Shown: positions 8,611 through 21,625, numbered from the stretch's first letter. The stretch: DNA of 64,000 bases from Roseateles violae (GCF_030410485.1 NZ_JAUHHC010000001.1:930001-994000), one strand, 5' to 3'. The notes: generated from the letters alone by a model not told the origin. Numbers and translations: made by a program.

Positions 8611-9119
8611 AACTCGTCCAGCTGAGGCGGCGCGAGTGGCGTGCCGGCCAGCATCGCGTGGACCTGGCCGCGGTGGTGGATCTGGTGCTGGAACAGATGC
8701 GCCAGCAGGCGCAAGCGCGTGTCCACCTGCACCCGCCCGCCGGGCCGCAGCACCGTCACCGGTCGCTGCAGCTCGGCATCGCTGCGCTGGGCGGCGCAAT
8801 AGGCGAGCAGCCGGCGGTCCGCTTCCCGCTGCGCGGCGGCCAGGCCGGCGCAGTCCTGGAAGGGCTGATCGACCGCGAAGCAATCCTCGTAAGCCTGCGG
8901 ATCCGGCGCCTCGCCGCGCAGCTCGCGCTCCAGCGCGCCGAGATAGAAGCAGTCCACCGTCAGGATGTGGTTGAGCGTCGCGCGCAGCGAGGGAAAGAAG
9001 CCGACCCGCGGCGCGCCGAAGTCGGCGGCGCTCAGCTGCGCGCAGGCGCCCAGCAGGCGGTGGTTGGCCCAGGCATTGTTGTAGGCCTGGGTCAGCAGAT
9101 GGTGGGCCAGCGCAGGCAT
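8508..9119 (-). CDS. DinB-family protein
   Basis: 203 residues. A four-helix DinB/YfiT-type fold is indicated by HLLTQAYNNAWANHRLL, a first histidine in TLNHILTVDCFYLG, and HQIHHRGQVHAML, which gives the later HxxxH metal-site histidines. Family members are metal-dependent enzymes or thiol-linked proteins; no specific reaction can be given. Start choice: ATG at 9119, 8 bases after the VOC gene stop; an ATG at 9143 would overlap that gene by 16 bases. The C-terminal LGWTEAAIW is typical of the family, so the 103-base antiparallel overlap with ndh seems to be real coding sequence on both strands. Confidence 0.82.
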   Translation of the reverse strand: MPALAHHLLTQAYNNAWANHRLLGACAQLSAADFGAPRVGFFPSLRATLNHILTVDCFYLGALERELRGEAPDPQAYEDCFAVDQPFQDCAGLAAAQREADRRLLAYCAAQRSDAELQRPVTVLRPGGRVQVDTRLRLLAHLFQHQIHHRGQVHAMLAGTPLAPPQLDEFYCAGEASLRAADFAALGWTEAAIWGAGSDTTRA

Positions 9120-9127
9120 CGCCGCCC

Positions 9128-9514
9128 TCACATCGGCGTGCACAACTCGACCAGGCTGCCATCGGGGCAGCGCACATAGGCCACCGTCTGGCCCCAGGGC
9201 TTGGTGACGGGCTCGGCCAGCGGGGTCGCGCCGGCCCGGACGGCGCGCGCAAAGGCGGCCGGCACGTCGGCCGTGGCGAGGCCGATCTCCATGCCCAGCG
9301 GCGCCGCGCTGTCGGCGGCGACCACATAGTCGAGACCGACGCTGTCGCGCGCGGTCGCATGGTCGACGAAGGCCAGCTTGGTTGCGCCGGTCGCCAGCTC
9401 GCCATAGGCGCCGGACTCGTGCAGGAAGGCGCGCTGCAGGCCGAAGGCCGCCTCGTAGAAGGCCAGCGAGCCGGCGACGTCGGCGACGTAGACGATGGTG
9501 TAGGCGAATTGCAT
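9128..9514 (-). CDS. VOC-family (glyoxalase/bleomycin-resistance fold) protein
   Basis: 128 residues, a single vicinal-oxygen-chelate module pair (FAYTIVYVADVAGSLAFYEAAFG and, later, VTKPWGQTVAYVRCPDGSLVELC). The terminal GSLVELC carries the conserved metal-ligand glutamate position. The function could be a dioxygenase, a glyoxalase-like enzyme or a binding protein. It lies directly upstream of the DinB gene on the same strand, so the two are probably one transcript. The start at 9514 is 105 bases from the divergent DUF1801 gene. Confidence 0.87.
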   Translation of the reverse strand: MQFAYTIVYVADVAGSLAFYEAAFGLQRAFLHESGAYGELATGATKLAFVDHATARDSVGLDYVVAADSAAPLGMEIGLATADVPAAFARAVRAGATPLAEPVTKPWGQTVAYVRCPDGSLVELCTPM

Positions 9515-9619
9515 GGCGAGCGCTCCTCGGGTTCCGGATGGGCCGATGCTCCGCGTGGTCTGCTGACAGCGTGCTGGCAGCAAGGCAAGATGGCAGCAGA
9601 TCGGCTGGAGCTGTGGGCG

Positions 9620-10045
9620 ATGGCAGAAAACAAGACCCGGGCCAACGACGCCCCTGTCGAGGCTTATATCGCCGCGCGCGCCAGCGAGGCGCAGCGGGCG
9701 GACTGCGCGGCGCTGATGGAAATGCTGGCCCGGCTGACGGGCGAGCCTCCGCTGATGTGGGGCCCCAGCATCGTCGGCTACGGCCGCTACCGCTACGTCT
9801 ACGAGAGCGGGCGCAGCGGCGAGATGTGCCTGGTCGGCTTCGCGCTGCGCGGGCGCGAGACCGTCGTCTATCTGGACGCCGAGGGCGAGGCGCAACAGGC
9901 GCTGCTGGCCCGGCTGGGCAGCTACCGGATGGGCAAGTCCTGCCTCTACTTCAAGCGCCTGGCCGAGCTCGATGCCGGCGTGCTGCAGGCGCTGATCGCC
10001 GGCTCGATCGCCGCGCTGCGGGGCCGCCACGGCGGCCCGGGTTAA
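9620..10045 (+). CDS. DUF1801-domain protein
   Basis: 141 residues from the ATG at 9620; an ATG at 9590 would add 10 residues, but family members begin with the MAENKT-like segment. The fold is that of YdhG/DUF1801 proteins (APVEAYIAARASEAQRADCAALM, PLMWGPSIVGYGRYRYVYESG, GKSCLYFKRLAELDAGVLQ). No biochemical role is established for most of the family. The last codons contain a perfect 8-base inverted repeat (10021-10038) just before a TAAAAT that may drive the following riboswitch transcript. Confidence 0.85.
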   Translation: MAENKTRANDAPVEAYIAARASEAQRADCAALMEMLARLTGEPPLMWGPSIVGYGRYRYVYESGRSGEMCLVGFALRGRETVVYLDAEGEAQQALLARLGSYRMGKSCLYFKRLAELDAGVLQALIAGSIAALRGRHGGPG

Positions 10046-10050
10046 AATGC

Positions 10051-10205
10051 GGTCCGTCACTGGGGAGTAGCCGCCGCACGAGAGGCCATCAGGCCTTCGC
10101 GCGGGCCCGCGTCAACACACTTGATCGGTCTTCGATCATGGCGCGGGCAGTACCGATGGAGCGCAAGCCGCTGTCCATCGGCGCCTGGCAAGACCTTTGA
10201 CCACC
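10051..10205 (+). ncRNA. yybP-ykoY manganese riboswitch
   Basis: The 231-base leader before the GDT1-type exporter carries both conserved parts of the Mn2+-sensing yybP-ykoY aptamer. The L1 sequence GGGGAGTAG is at 10062-10070 and the L3 sequence GGCAAGACCTTTGACC is at 10187-10202. GGTC at 10051-10054 can pair with GACC at 10199-10202 to close the structure. GTCAACACACTTG (10111-10123) resembles the internal part of proteobacterial examples. A TAAAAT at 10043-10048 is a plausible -10 box a few bases before the 5' end. Mn2+ binding would be expected to turn on the downstream exporter. Aptamer limits are approximate; the expression platform probably includes 10206-10276. Confidence 0.9.
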
Positions 10206-10276
10206 CACACCTGCTTCGCGGCCGGCGTGTGCGTGGTCATCGGTTCTTGTTCTTGCCGGCCGCGTCAGAAGAAATC

Positions 10277-10864
10277 ATGGAAGCCTTCCTCGTCTCCACC
10301 GGCCTCGTCGCGCTGGCCGAAATCGGCGACAAGACGCAGCTGCTGGCCTTTTTGCTGGCGGCGCGCTTTCGCAAGCCCTGGCCGATCTGCGCCGGCATCT
10401 TCATCGCCACCATCGTCAACCATGCCGGCGCCGGCGCTTTCGGCGCCTGGGTCAGCTCGATGGTGAGCCCGCAGACCCTGCGCTGGGTGCTGGGCCTGGG
10501 CTTTCTGGCGATGGCGGCCTGGACCTTGGTGCCGGACCAGATCGACGACGAGGAGGTCCAGGCGCAGGGCCGCTGGCGCCGCCTGGGCGTGCTGGGCACG
10601 ACCATCGTGACCTTCTTCATCGCCGAGATGGGTGACAAGACCCAGATCGCCACCGTAGCGCTGGCGGCCCGTTTCGATGCTTTTGCGGCCGTTGTGGCCG
10701 GCACGACGCTGGGCATGATGATCGCGAACGTACCCGCGGTGCTGATCGGCGAGCGGCTTGCCGGTCGCATCCCGCTGCGCCTGGTGCACGGGGTGGCGGC
10801 GGCGATTTTCGCGGCCCTGGGCCTGGCCACCCTGCTTGGCGCCGGCGCGCGTCTGGGCTTCTGA
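10277..10864 (+). CDS. TMEM165/GDT1 (UPF0016) family manganese exporter
   Basis: 195 residues, six predicted membrane helices in two homologous halves. Each half carries the family signature E-x-G-D-K-T: residues 15-20 (AEIGDKTQ) and 117-122 (AEMGDKTQ). Bacterial members such as MneA/MntX export Mn2+. Placement directly behind a yybP-ykoY riboswitch supports that role strongly, since the exporter would be induced by excess manganese. The ATG at 10277 follows AGAAGAAATC; in-frame upstream codons run through the riboswitch and are rejected. Confidence 0.93.
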   Translation: MEAFLVSTGLVALAEIGDKTQLLAFLLAARFRKPWPICAGIFIATIVNHAGAGAFGAWVSSMVSPQTLRWVLGLGFLAMAAWTLVPDQIDDEEVQAQGRWRRLGVLGTTIVTFFIAEMGDKTQIATVALAARFDAFAAVVAGTTLGMMIANVPAVLIGERLAGRIPLRLVHGVAAAIFAALGLATLLGAGARLGF

Positions 10865-10889
10865 GCGAGGCGCAAAAACCGAGCGCAAG

Positions 10890-10903
10890 TGTCAAAGGTG
10901 ACA
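10890..10903. promoter_or_regulatory. Palindromic operator candidate upstream of the TonB receptor
   Basis: TGTCA, four bases, TGACA: a perfect 5-base dyad in the 149-base spacer between the manganese exporter and the TonB-dependent receptor. Its position about 110 bases upstream of the receptor start suits a regulator site. No matching regulator gene is adjacent and the dyad is short, so it could be chance. Confidence 0.3.
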
Positions 10904-11013
10904 GCGGCGCCGCGGCGATGCCGGGGCGCAACTGCGAGGGTTTACCCAGAGTCGACTTGGGCGCATGCGGCGTCGAAAGATGGCCGCAGACACCCCGCAC
11001 AAGGAGGCTCACC

Positions 11014-13767
11014 ATGCACAAGACATCGACCCTCGGCACGGCGCTGACGCTGGCCTTCGGCGGCCTGGCGATGCTGGCCGGCACGCCGGCGCTGGCGCAG
11101 GAGACCCTGCAGCGCGTCACCGTCACCGGCACCTCGATCAAGCGCCTGGACGCCGAGACGGCGCTGCCGGTCTCGGTGATCACGCGCGAACAGATCGAGC
11201 GCAGCGGCGCCGTCAATGTCGAGGACATCCTGCGCCGCGTCTCGGCCAGCTCCGCCATGGTCTCGGACAGCACGCAGGGCGCCGGCTACGCGACCAGCAA
11301 TGCCAATCTGCGCGGTCTCGGCGCCAATTCGACCCTGGTGCTCTTGAACGGCCGCCGCCTGGCCAACCACCCCTTCGGCTCGATCGGCGGCAATATCGCC
11401 GTCGACCTGAACAGCATCCCCTTCGCGGCGATCGAGCGCATCGAGGTGCTGCGCGACGGCGCCTCGGCGATCTATGGCACCGATGCGGTCGCCGGCGTGA
11501 TCAACTTCATCACCCGCAAGGACTACCGCAACGGCGAGATCACCGCGCGCTATGGCGATACCGAGGACGGCATCGGCGGCCGCGAGACCGGCGCCTCGAT
11601 CGCCTTCGGCATGGGCGACCTCTCGGCCGACCGCTACAACCTGCTGCTGACCGGCAACTTCAGGAAGCTGACCAAGATCAGCGCGCTGGAGCAGAAGCTC
11701 TACCTGCGCAATGCCGAGGAAGTGCCCGGCTCCGATCCCCCGACCTCGGGCCGCTCCTTCCCTGGCCGCCTGGTCGACTTCAACATCACGCCGGGTGCCT
11801 TTGCCAATGCCGGCGCCGCCTTCGCACCCTGCGACCCCAATTACAACGTCATCCAGACGCTGACGGGCCAGACGACGCCGAACGGCACGACGAAGATGCG
11901 CTGCCGGTACATCTACCCGGCCGCGCAGGAGAACCTGCCGGACTCGACCAAGTACGATCTGTTCGGCCGCCTGAACGTCGCGCTGAACGCCGAGCACCAG
12001 CTCTTCGTCGAGGCCTCTTTCGCGCGCAACCACAGCATCGGCCGCACGGCCGCCGTGCCGATCGACTCGACCGCCGGCCATGTGAAGCCCGACGGCACCT
12101 ACCCGTCCTTTGCCCTGCCGATCACCAGCAAGTACTTCCCCAGCGCGCTGCTGAGCAGCCTCGGCTACACGCCGGCCGATTTCAACTCCCTGGGCAATGG
12201 CTTCACCGAGATCGCCACCCGTTCGGTCGATGTGGGTCCGCGCACCAACGAGAACACCAACGACCAGATGCGCCTGGCCGTCGGCGCCACCGGCCTGGTG
12301 TCCGGCTGGGACTACGACACCGCCATCAATCTGGCGCAGGCCAAGGGCTCGCTGGACTACTTCAACTACCTGCACGAGGGCCGCTACATCGCCGCCCTGG
12401 CGACGGGCAACGTCAACCCCTTCGGGCCCAACGACGCCGCCGGCATCGCCCTGCTCGATGCGGCCCGCATGGAAGGCCGGATGCGCGAGTCCAAGAGCAC
12501 GACGATCGCCTGGGACGGCAAGATCAGCAAGGAGCTGATGGCGATGGCCGGCGGCAATATGGCCATCGCGATCGGCGCCGACCTGCGCCGCGAGAAGGCC
12601 GAGGACATCCCGGTCAACGCCGACTACGAGGCCGGACTGCATATCGGCGGCGAGGGCTCGGTGCCGCGCACCGTCGCCTCGCGCAATATCTATGCGGTAT
12701 TCGGCGAGCTGTCGATGCCCTTCGCCAAGGGCTGGGAGGCGACCCTGGCGGCGCGCTACGACAAGTACAGCGACTTCGGCGGCACCTTCAATCCGCAGGC
12801 CTCGCTGCGCTTCCAGCCGACCAAGGAAGTGCTGCTGCGCGGCAGCGTGGGCACGGGCTTCCGCGCGCCGACGCTGTGGGACGTCAACAGCCCGACCGCC
12901 TTCACCAACACGGCCAACTCGCTGGTCGACCCGGACTGCCCGGCCGGCTTCGAGGGCGATCCGCGCTGCGAGACGCAGTTCAATGTGCGCCTGTCCTCGG
13001 ACCCCAACCTGAAGCCGGAGAAGTCGCGCCAGTCCACCGCCGGCATCGTCGTCGAGCCCTCGCGCAATGTGACCGCCTCGCTGGACTACTGGTATATCGA
13101 GAAGACCGACCAGATCGGCACCATAGGCGGCGACGCGATCATGGCCGACCCGGTGCTGTACGAGAAGTACAAGAGCCGCATCCACCGGCTGGCCAACGGC
13201 TTCATCAGCTATATCGAGACGCCGGTCGAGAACCTCGGCGACCTGAAGACCTCGGGCCTGGACCTCGAGGTGCGCGGCAACTGGCCGCTCGGCGGCGGGC
13301 GCCTGGGCGCCAGCTTCACCGGCACCTATGTGTTCGACCGCAAGCAGCAGAACGGCAAGGGCGAGCCCTTCACCAGCTACGAGGGCACGGCCGGCGACGG
13401 CGCCAATGTGCAGCCGGTGCCGACCTGGCAGCACACGCTGGGCTTCGACTACGGCTTCGGCGACTGGGTGTTCGCGCTGGAGAACGTCTATGTCAAGGGC
13501 TGGACCGAATCGGCCGGCCTGGTCGAGGCGAACGTCGGCGTGGCCCAGGAGCACAAGGTCAAGGACAGCAGCCGCTGGAATGCCTCGGTCAGCTGGAAGG
13601 CCTTGAAGGGTCTGACCCTGCGGCTCGGCGCGCGCAATCTCTTCGACCAGGCAGCGCCGTTCACGGCCGTGTCGAGCTATGGCTCGCACGCGACCGGTTT
13701 CGCCGGCTCCTTCGTCGATCCGCGCGACCGTTTCTGGTACGTGACCGCCACCTACCAGTTCAAGTAG
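11014..13767 (+). CDS. TonB-dependent outer-membrane receptor
   Basis: 917 residues from an ATG 7 bases behind AAGGAGG (11001-11007), which decides the start. A Sec signal peptide ends near GTPALAQ (residue 29). Next come a TonB-box-like VTVTGT, the plug domain (LPVSVITREQIERSG, LNGRRLA, IERIEVLRDGASAIYG, AGVINFITRK) and a long beta barrel containing TGFRAPTLWDVNSPTAF and ending FWYVTATYQFK. The terminal residue is Lys, with Phe penultimate, which is slightly unusual for a barrel protein. The plug and large barrel resemble the vitamin B12/siderophore/oligosaccharide type, and the ligand cannot be told from sequence. It is convergent with glpK (22-base gap) and not obviously part of the glycerol regulon. 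Confidence 0.93.
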   Translation: MHKTSTLGTALTLAFGGLAMLAGTPALAQETLQRVTVTGTSIKRLDAETALPVSVITREQIERSGAVNVEDILRRVSASSAMVSDSTQGAGYATSNANLRGLGANSTLVLLNGRRLANHPFGSIGGNIAVDLNSIPFAAIERIEVLRDGASAIYGTDAVAGVINFITRKDYRNGEITARYGDTEDGIGGRETGASIAFGMGDLSADRYNLLLTGNFRKLTKISALEQKLYLRNAEEVPGSDPPTSGRSFPGRLVDFNITPGAFANAGAAFAPCDPNYNVIQTLTGQTTPNGTTKMRCRYIYPAAQENLPDSTKYDLFGRLNVALNAEHQLFVEASFARNHSIGRTAAVPIDSTAGHVKPDGTYPSFALPITSKYFPSALLSSLGYTPADFNSLGNGFTEIATRSVDVGPRTNENTNDQMRLAVGATGLVSGWDYDTAINLAQAKGSLDYFNYLHEGRYIAALATGNVNPFGPNDAAGIALLDAARMEGRMRESKSTTIAWDGKISKELMAMAGGNMAIAIGADLRREKAEDIPVNADYEAGLHIGGEGSVPRTVASRNIYAVFGELSMPFAKGWEATLAARYDKYSDFGGTFNPQASLRFQPTKEVLLRGSVGTGFRAPTLWDVNSPTAFTNTANSLVDPDCPAGFEGDPRCETQFNVRLSSDPNLKPEKSRQSTAGIVVEPSRNVTASLDYWYIEKTDQIGTIGGDAIMADPVLYEKYKSRIHRLANGFISYIETPVENLGDLKTSGLDLEVRGNWPLGGGRLGASFTGTYVFDRKQQNGKGEPFTSYEGTAGDGANVQPVPTWQHTLGFDYGFGDWVFALENVYVKGWTESAGLVEANVGVAQEHKVKDSSRWNASVSWKALKGLTLRLGARNLFDQAAPFTAVSSYGSHATGFAGSFVDPRDRFWYVTATYQFK

Positions 13768-13789
13768 GCGGCAGGTTCCCTGGCGATGA

Positions 13790-15283
<1,494 letters not shown>

Positions 15284-15306
15284 CGCGTGTCTCCGTGGTC
15301 GCGCTT

Positions 15307-16071
15307 CTATTCTGCGACGACGAGTTCCACACCCGCCTCGGCCAGCAGCGCACCGAAGGGCGGCGGCGGCACGGCATCGGTGATCAGCCGGTCGATCTGC
15401 GGCAGGCGGGCGACCTCGGCCATCGCCGGGCGGTTGAACTTCGTGTGGTCGGCGACCAGCCAGACCTCGCGCGAATGCTCGATGATGGTTCGCGCCACCA
15501 TCACCTCGCGGTAGTCGAAGTCGCGCAGCGAGCCATCCTCCTCGATGCCCGAGATGCCGATCAGGCCGATGTCGACCTTGAACTGGCGGATGAAGTCGAC
15601 CGCCGCCTCGCCTACGACGCCGCGGTCGCGCGAGCGCACGACGCCGCCCACCATCACCAGCTCGCAGTCCGGGTTGTCGGCCAGGATCATCGCGACGTTG
15701 AGATTGTTGGTGATCACCCGCAGGCCCTTGTGGTGCAGCAGCTCGCGGGCGACCGCCTCGGTGGTCGTGCCCAGATTGAGGATCAGCGAGCAGCCGGCCG
15801 GCACGCGCGCGGCGATCGCGCGGGCGATGCGCGCCTTGCCCTCGGCCTGCAGCGCCTGGCGCTGGCGGTAGGCGATGTTCTCGGTGGTCGAGGCCGGCAC
15901 GCGCACGCCGCCATGGAAGCGCGCCACCAGGCCCGCCTCGGCCAGGCGCTGCACATCGCGGCGCACCGTCTGCAGGGTGACGCCGAACTGCTCGGCCAGC
16001 GCCTCGACGCTGACCGAGCCGCGCACGCGCACCTCCTGCAGCAGCTCGTTCTGACGCGGGTTCGGGATCAT
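15307..16071 (-). CDS. glpR: DeoR-family repressor of glycerol metabolism
   Basis: 254 residues. N-terminal DeoR helix-turn-helix ([20 protein letters not shown], then [17 protein letters not shown]), followed by the DeoRC sensor domain with FHGGVRVP and the [16 protein letters not shown] nucleophilic-fold motif that binds a phosphorylated ligand. In Pseudomonas and Escherichia GlpR is released by glycerol-3-phosphate (or glycerol). Its place between glpK and the divergent glpD operon supports the same role. It probably acts on the 116-base divergent spacer, where inverted AAAGCGAAT/ATTCGCTTT copies are seen. Confidence 0.93.
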   Translation of the reverse strand: MIPNPRQNELLQEVRVRGSVSVEALAEQFGVTLQTVRRDVQRLAEAGLVARFHGGVRVPASTTENIAYRQRQALQAEGKARIARAIAARVPAGCSLILNLGTTTEAVARELLHHKGLRVITNNLNVAMILADNPDCELVMVGGVVRSRDRGVVGEAAVDFIRQFKVDIGLIGISGIEEDGSLRDFDYREVMVARTIIEHSREVWLVADHTKFNRPAMAEVARLPQIDRLITDAVPPPPFGALLAEAGVELVVAE

Positions 16072-16082
16072 GCGGCGAGACT

Positions 16083-16172
16083 AAAGCGAATGAAAACGAA
16101 AATGACAACGGGTTAACCCTTGCTATAAACGCGCCGAAACGCGCTAAAAAGATCGCGCTGCGTATTCGCTTT
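16083..16172. promoter_or_regulatory. Divergent glpRK / glpD control region with likely GlpR half-sites and sigma-70 promoter
   Basis: AAAGCGAAT at 16083-16091 recurs inverted as ATTCGCTTT at 16164-16172. Between them lie ATGACA (16102-16107) and TATAAA (16124-16129), 16 bases apart, which is a reasonable -35/-10 pair for glpD, and a GGTTAACC palindrome (16111-16118). The two inverted nonamers flank the promoter, as expected for a repressor acting on both sides. Assignment to GlpR is an inference from position. Confidence 0.5.
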
Positions 16173-16187
16173 CTGGAGACGCCTGCC

Positions 16188-17791
16188 TTGCTGCCGCCCA
16201 ACGCCACCGCCGCGCCACTGAGCGAACGCGACCATGTCGACGTGCTGGTCGTCGGCGGTGGCATCAATGGCGCCGGCATCGCGCGCGACCTGGCCGGGCG
16301 CGGCTGGAAGGTGCTGCTGGCCGAGCGCGACGACCTGGCCTCGCACACCTCCTCGGCCTCGACCAAGCTAATCCATGGCGGCCTGCGCTATCTGGAGTAC
16401 TACGAGTTCTCGCTGGTGCGCAAGGCGCTGCAGGAGCGCGAGGTGCTCTTGAAGAGCGCGCCGCACATCATCCGGCCGCTGCGCTTCGTGATGCCGCACG
16501 ATGCGGCGATGCGGCCGGCCTGGATGGTGCGCATCGGCCTCTTCCTCTACGACCATCTGGCGCGGCGCGAGGTGCTGCCGGGCTCCAACGGCGTCGACCT
16601 GCGCGCCTCGCCGCTGGGCGAGCCGCTGAAGGAGCGCTACACGCGCGGCTTTGTCTATTCGGACGGCTGGGTCGACGATGCGCGCCTGGTGGTCCTGAAC
16701 GCGCTCGATGCGCGCGACAAGGGCGCCGAGCTGCTGACGCGCAGCGAGGTGGTGGCGGCGCAGCGCCATTCGGCTCAGGACGGCGAGGGCTGGACGGCGA
16801 CGATCGCGACCGCTGGCGGCGAGCGCCGGGTGCGCGCCCGCGCGCTGGTCAACGCGGCCGGGCCCTGGGCCGAGTCCTTCCTGCGCGGGGTCGCGCGGCC
16901 GGCGCGCGGCGAGGCGCTGGCGACCAAGAGCCTGCGCCTGGTCAAGGGCAGCCATATCGTCGTCAAGCGCTGCTTCCAGCACGACCACGCCTATATCTTC
17001 CAGAACCCGGACAAGCGCATCATCTTTGCCATCCCCTACGAGGGCGACTACACCCTGATCGGCACCACCGACATCGAACTGCCGCCCGAAGCGCTGGCCG
17101 GCCTGTCGAAAGCGCAGATCGACGACGAGGAGATCGACTACCTGTGCGAGCAGGCCAGCCGTTACTTCGTGCGGCCGGTGCGAAGCGGCGACGTGGTCTG
17201 GAGCTATGCCGGCGTGCGGCCGCTGCTGGACGATGCGGCCGGCGACCCCTCGGCCGTCACCCGCGACTACCTGCTCGAGACGCATGAGGACGATGGCGGC
17301 GCGCCGCTGCTGAGCGTCTGGGGCGGCAAGATCACGACCTTTCGCAAGCTGGCCGAGGACGCGGCCGACCTGGTCGGCGCGATGCTGGGCGACAAGCGCC
17401 AGGCCTGGACCGAGGGTTCCCGGCTGCCCGGCGGCGACCTGAGCGAATGGCTGGGCGCGAACGGTTCGAGCGGGCGGCCCGACCAGGACTTCGAGCGCCT
17501 GGTCGAGGCGGTCCAGGCGCGCCATGACTGGCTGCCGCCGGCGCTGGCGCGGCGGCTGGCGCGCGCCTATGGCAGCCGCATCGGCCGCCTGCTCGGCGCG
17601 GCGCACTCGCTGGCCGATCTGGGGGCGCAGCTGGCGCCGGGGCTTTACGAGGCGGAGCTGCGCTATCTGATGCGCGAGGAGCTGGTCCGCGAGGCCGACG
17701 ACGCGCTGTGGCGGCGCTCCAAGCTGGGCCTGCATTACGACGCGGCGCAGCGCGCGGCGGTGGCGCGCTGGATCGCGGCGGAGCGATCATC

Positions 17792-17795
<4 letters not shown>
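16188..17795 (+). CDS. glpD: Aerobic glycerol-3-phosphate dehydrogenase (FAD)
   Basis: 535 residues, starting at a TTG preceded by TCTGGAGAC; no in-frame ATG gives a complete FAD motif. The dinucleotide-binding motif [22 protein letters not shown] is at residues 18-39, followed by the GlpD signature [18 protein letters not shown], and [15 protein letters not shown] in the middle. The enzyme oxidises glycerol-3-phosphate to dihydroxyacetone phosphate at the inner membrane and feeds the quinone pool. Its stop overlaps the next start (ATGA), so it leads the operon glpD-glpS-glpT-glpP-glpQ-DUF2160-glpV. Confidence 0.95.
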
Positions 17796-18834
<1,039 letters not shown>

Positions 18835-18835
<1 letters not shown>

Positions 18836-19919
18836 TGGCCCGCATCGAGCTGCGCCTGGCGCATTCCTACAAGGCCGATCCGCGGCAGGACAGCGACTAT
18901 GCGCTGCTGCCGCTGGCGATGAGCTTCGACGACGGCGGCGCCTATGCCCTCTTGGGCCCCTCGGGTTGCGGCAAGACGACGATGCTCAACCTGATCTCGG
19001 GCCTGCTGCGGCCCTCGCAGGGGACGGTGTCCTTCGACGGCCGCGACGTCACCGCGCTGTCGCCGCAGGCGCGCAATATCGCCCAGGTGTTTCAGTTCCC
19101 GGTCATCTACGACACGATGACGGTGGCCGAGAACCTGGCCTTTCCGCTGAAGAACCGCGGCCTGCCGGCCGAGCGCATCCGCCAGCGCGTCGGGCGCATC
19201 GCCGAGATGCTGGAGCTCAGCGGCCAGCTGCAGCAGCGCGCGGCCAACCTCGCTGCCGACGCCAAGCAGAAGATCTCGCTGGGCCGCGGCCTGGTGCGCG
19301 AGGACGTGTCGGCGGTGCTGTTCGACGAGCCGCTGACGGTGATCGACCCGCATCTGAAATGGCAGCTGCGCCGCAAGCTCAAGCAGATCCACCAGGAACT
19401 GAAGCTGACCCTGATCTACGTGACCCATGACCAGGTGGAGGCGCTGACCTTCGCCGAGCAGACGGTCGTGATGAGCCAGGGCCGGGCGGTGCAGACCGGT
19501 TCGGCCGATGCGCTGTTCGAGCGGCCGCAGCACCGCTTCGTCGGCCTGTTCATCGGCTCGCCGGGCATGAACTTCCTGCCCGGCCGCCGCGCCGGCGAGG
19601 GGATCGAGGTGGCCGGGCAAGGCCTGGCCCTGCCGCCGGGGCCGGCGCTGCCCGAGCGCTTCACGCTGGGCGTGCGGCCCGAATATGTGGAGCTGCGCGG
19701 CGAGGCCGGGCCCGGCGCGCTGCGCGCCACCGTGCGGCGGGTGCAGGACATCGGCACCTTCTGGCTGATCGGCGCCAGCGTCGGCGAGGGCGGCAGCGAG
19801 CAGCTGCTCAAGCTGCGCCTGCCGGCCGGCGCGCGGCCGCCGGCCCCCGGCGAGGCGGTCTGGCTGCAGGTGCTGGGCCCGCATACCTGCTTCTATGGCG
19901 AGAACGAGGAGCTGCTGCG

Positions 19920-19923
<4 letters not shown>
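18835..19923 (+). CDS. glpT: Glycerol ABC transporter ATP-binding protein GlpT
   Basis: 362 residues, the second ATPase of the glycerol importer. Walker A LLGPSGCGKTTML, Walker B AVLFDEPLTVID and the switch histidine in YVTHDQVEA (His 198) are intact. The ABC signature is degenerate: LAADAKQ at 139-145 replaces LSGGQ. A TOBE-like C-terminus follows (TLGVRPEYVELRG). With GlpS, which keeps LSGGQ but lacks the histidine, this gives one complete and one defective composite ATP site. The symbol follows the glycerol ABC nomenclature and is not the E. coli GlpT antiporter. Confidence 0.92.
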
Positions 19924-20799
<876 letters not shown>

Positions 20800-20807
<8 letters not shown>

Positions 20808-21615
20808 GACCCGGCGCTTCAGGAAGCGGACGATCTTTCTGATCGCCTATCTGCTGTTCGCGCTGCTGCCGATCTACTGGATGGTCAATATGAGCTTCCG
20901 GACCAACCAGGAGATCCTGTCCAGCTTCAGCTTCCTGCCGCAGCACTGGACCTGGGACAACTACCGCACCATCTTCACCGACCCGGCCTGGTACTCGGGC
21001 TATATCAATAGCCTGATCTATGTGGGCATCAACACGCTGATCTCGGTGCTGGTCGCCCTGCCGGCCGCCTATGCCTTCAGCCGCTATTCCTTCCTGGGCG
21101 ACAAGCATGTGTTCTTCTGGCTGCTGACCAACCGGATGACGCCGCCGGCGGTCTTCCTCCTGCCCTTCTTCCAGCTCTACACGACGCTGGGCCTGATGGA
21201 CACGCACATCGCCGTCGCGCTGGCGCATCTGCTGTTCAATGTGCCGCTGGCGGTCTGGATCCTCGAGGGCTTCATGAGCGGCGTGCCGCGCGAGATCGAC
21301 GAGACCGCCTATATCGATGGCTATTCCTTCCCGCGCTTCTTCGTCGCCATCTTCCTGCCACTGATCAAGGCAGGGGTCGGCGTGACGGCCTTCTTCTGCT
21401 TCATGTTCAGCTGGGTCGAGCTGCTGCTGGCCCGCACCCTGACCAGCGTCAATGCCAAGCCCATCGTCGCGACGATGACGCGCACGGTCAGTGCCTCCGG
21501 CATGGACTGGGCGACCCTGGCCGCCGCCGGCACCCTGACCATCGTGCCCGGTGCCGTCGTGATCTGGTTCGTGCGCCACTACATCGCGAAGGGCTTCGCG
21601 ATGGGACGCGTTTAG
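20800..21615 (+). CDS. glpQ: Glycerol ABC transporter permease GlpQ
   Basis: 271 residues, MalG/UgpE-like permease with an EAA loop DETAYIDGYSFPRFFVAIFLPLIKAG and six hydrophobic segments. The start is within the end of glpP. It is the partner of GlpP in the glycerol importer. The symbol follows the transporter nomenclature and does not mean glycerophosphodiester phosphodiesterase. Confidence 0.93.
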
Positions 21616-21625
21616 GAGCGCCGCG

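Noticed and set aside
10942-13689. 915-codon open frame opposite the TonB receptor gene
   Set aside because: It is the antisense of a clear receptor and its translation is a low-information Ala/Arg/Gly/His mix with no motif; high GC leaves such frames open.
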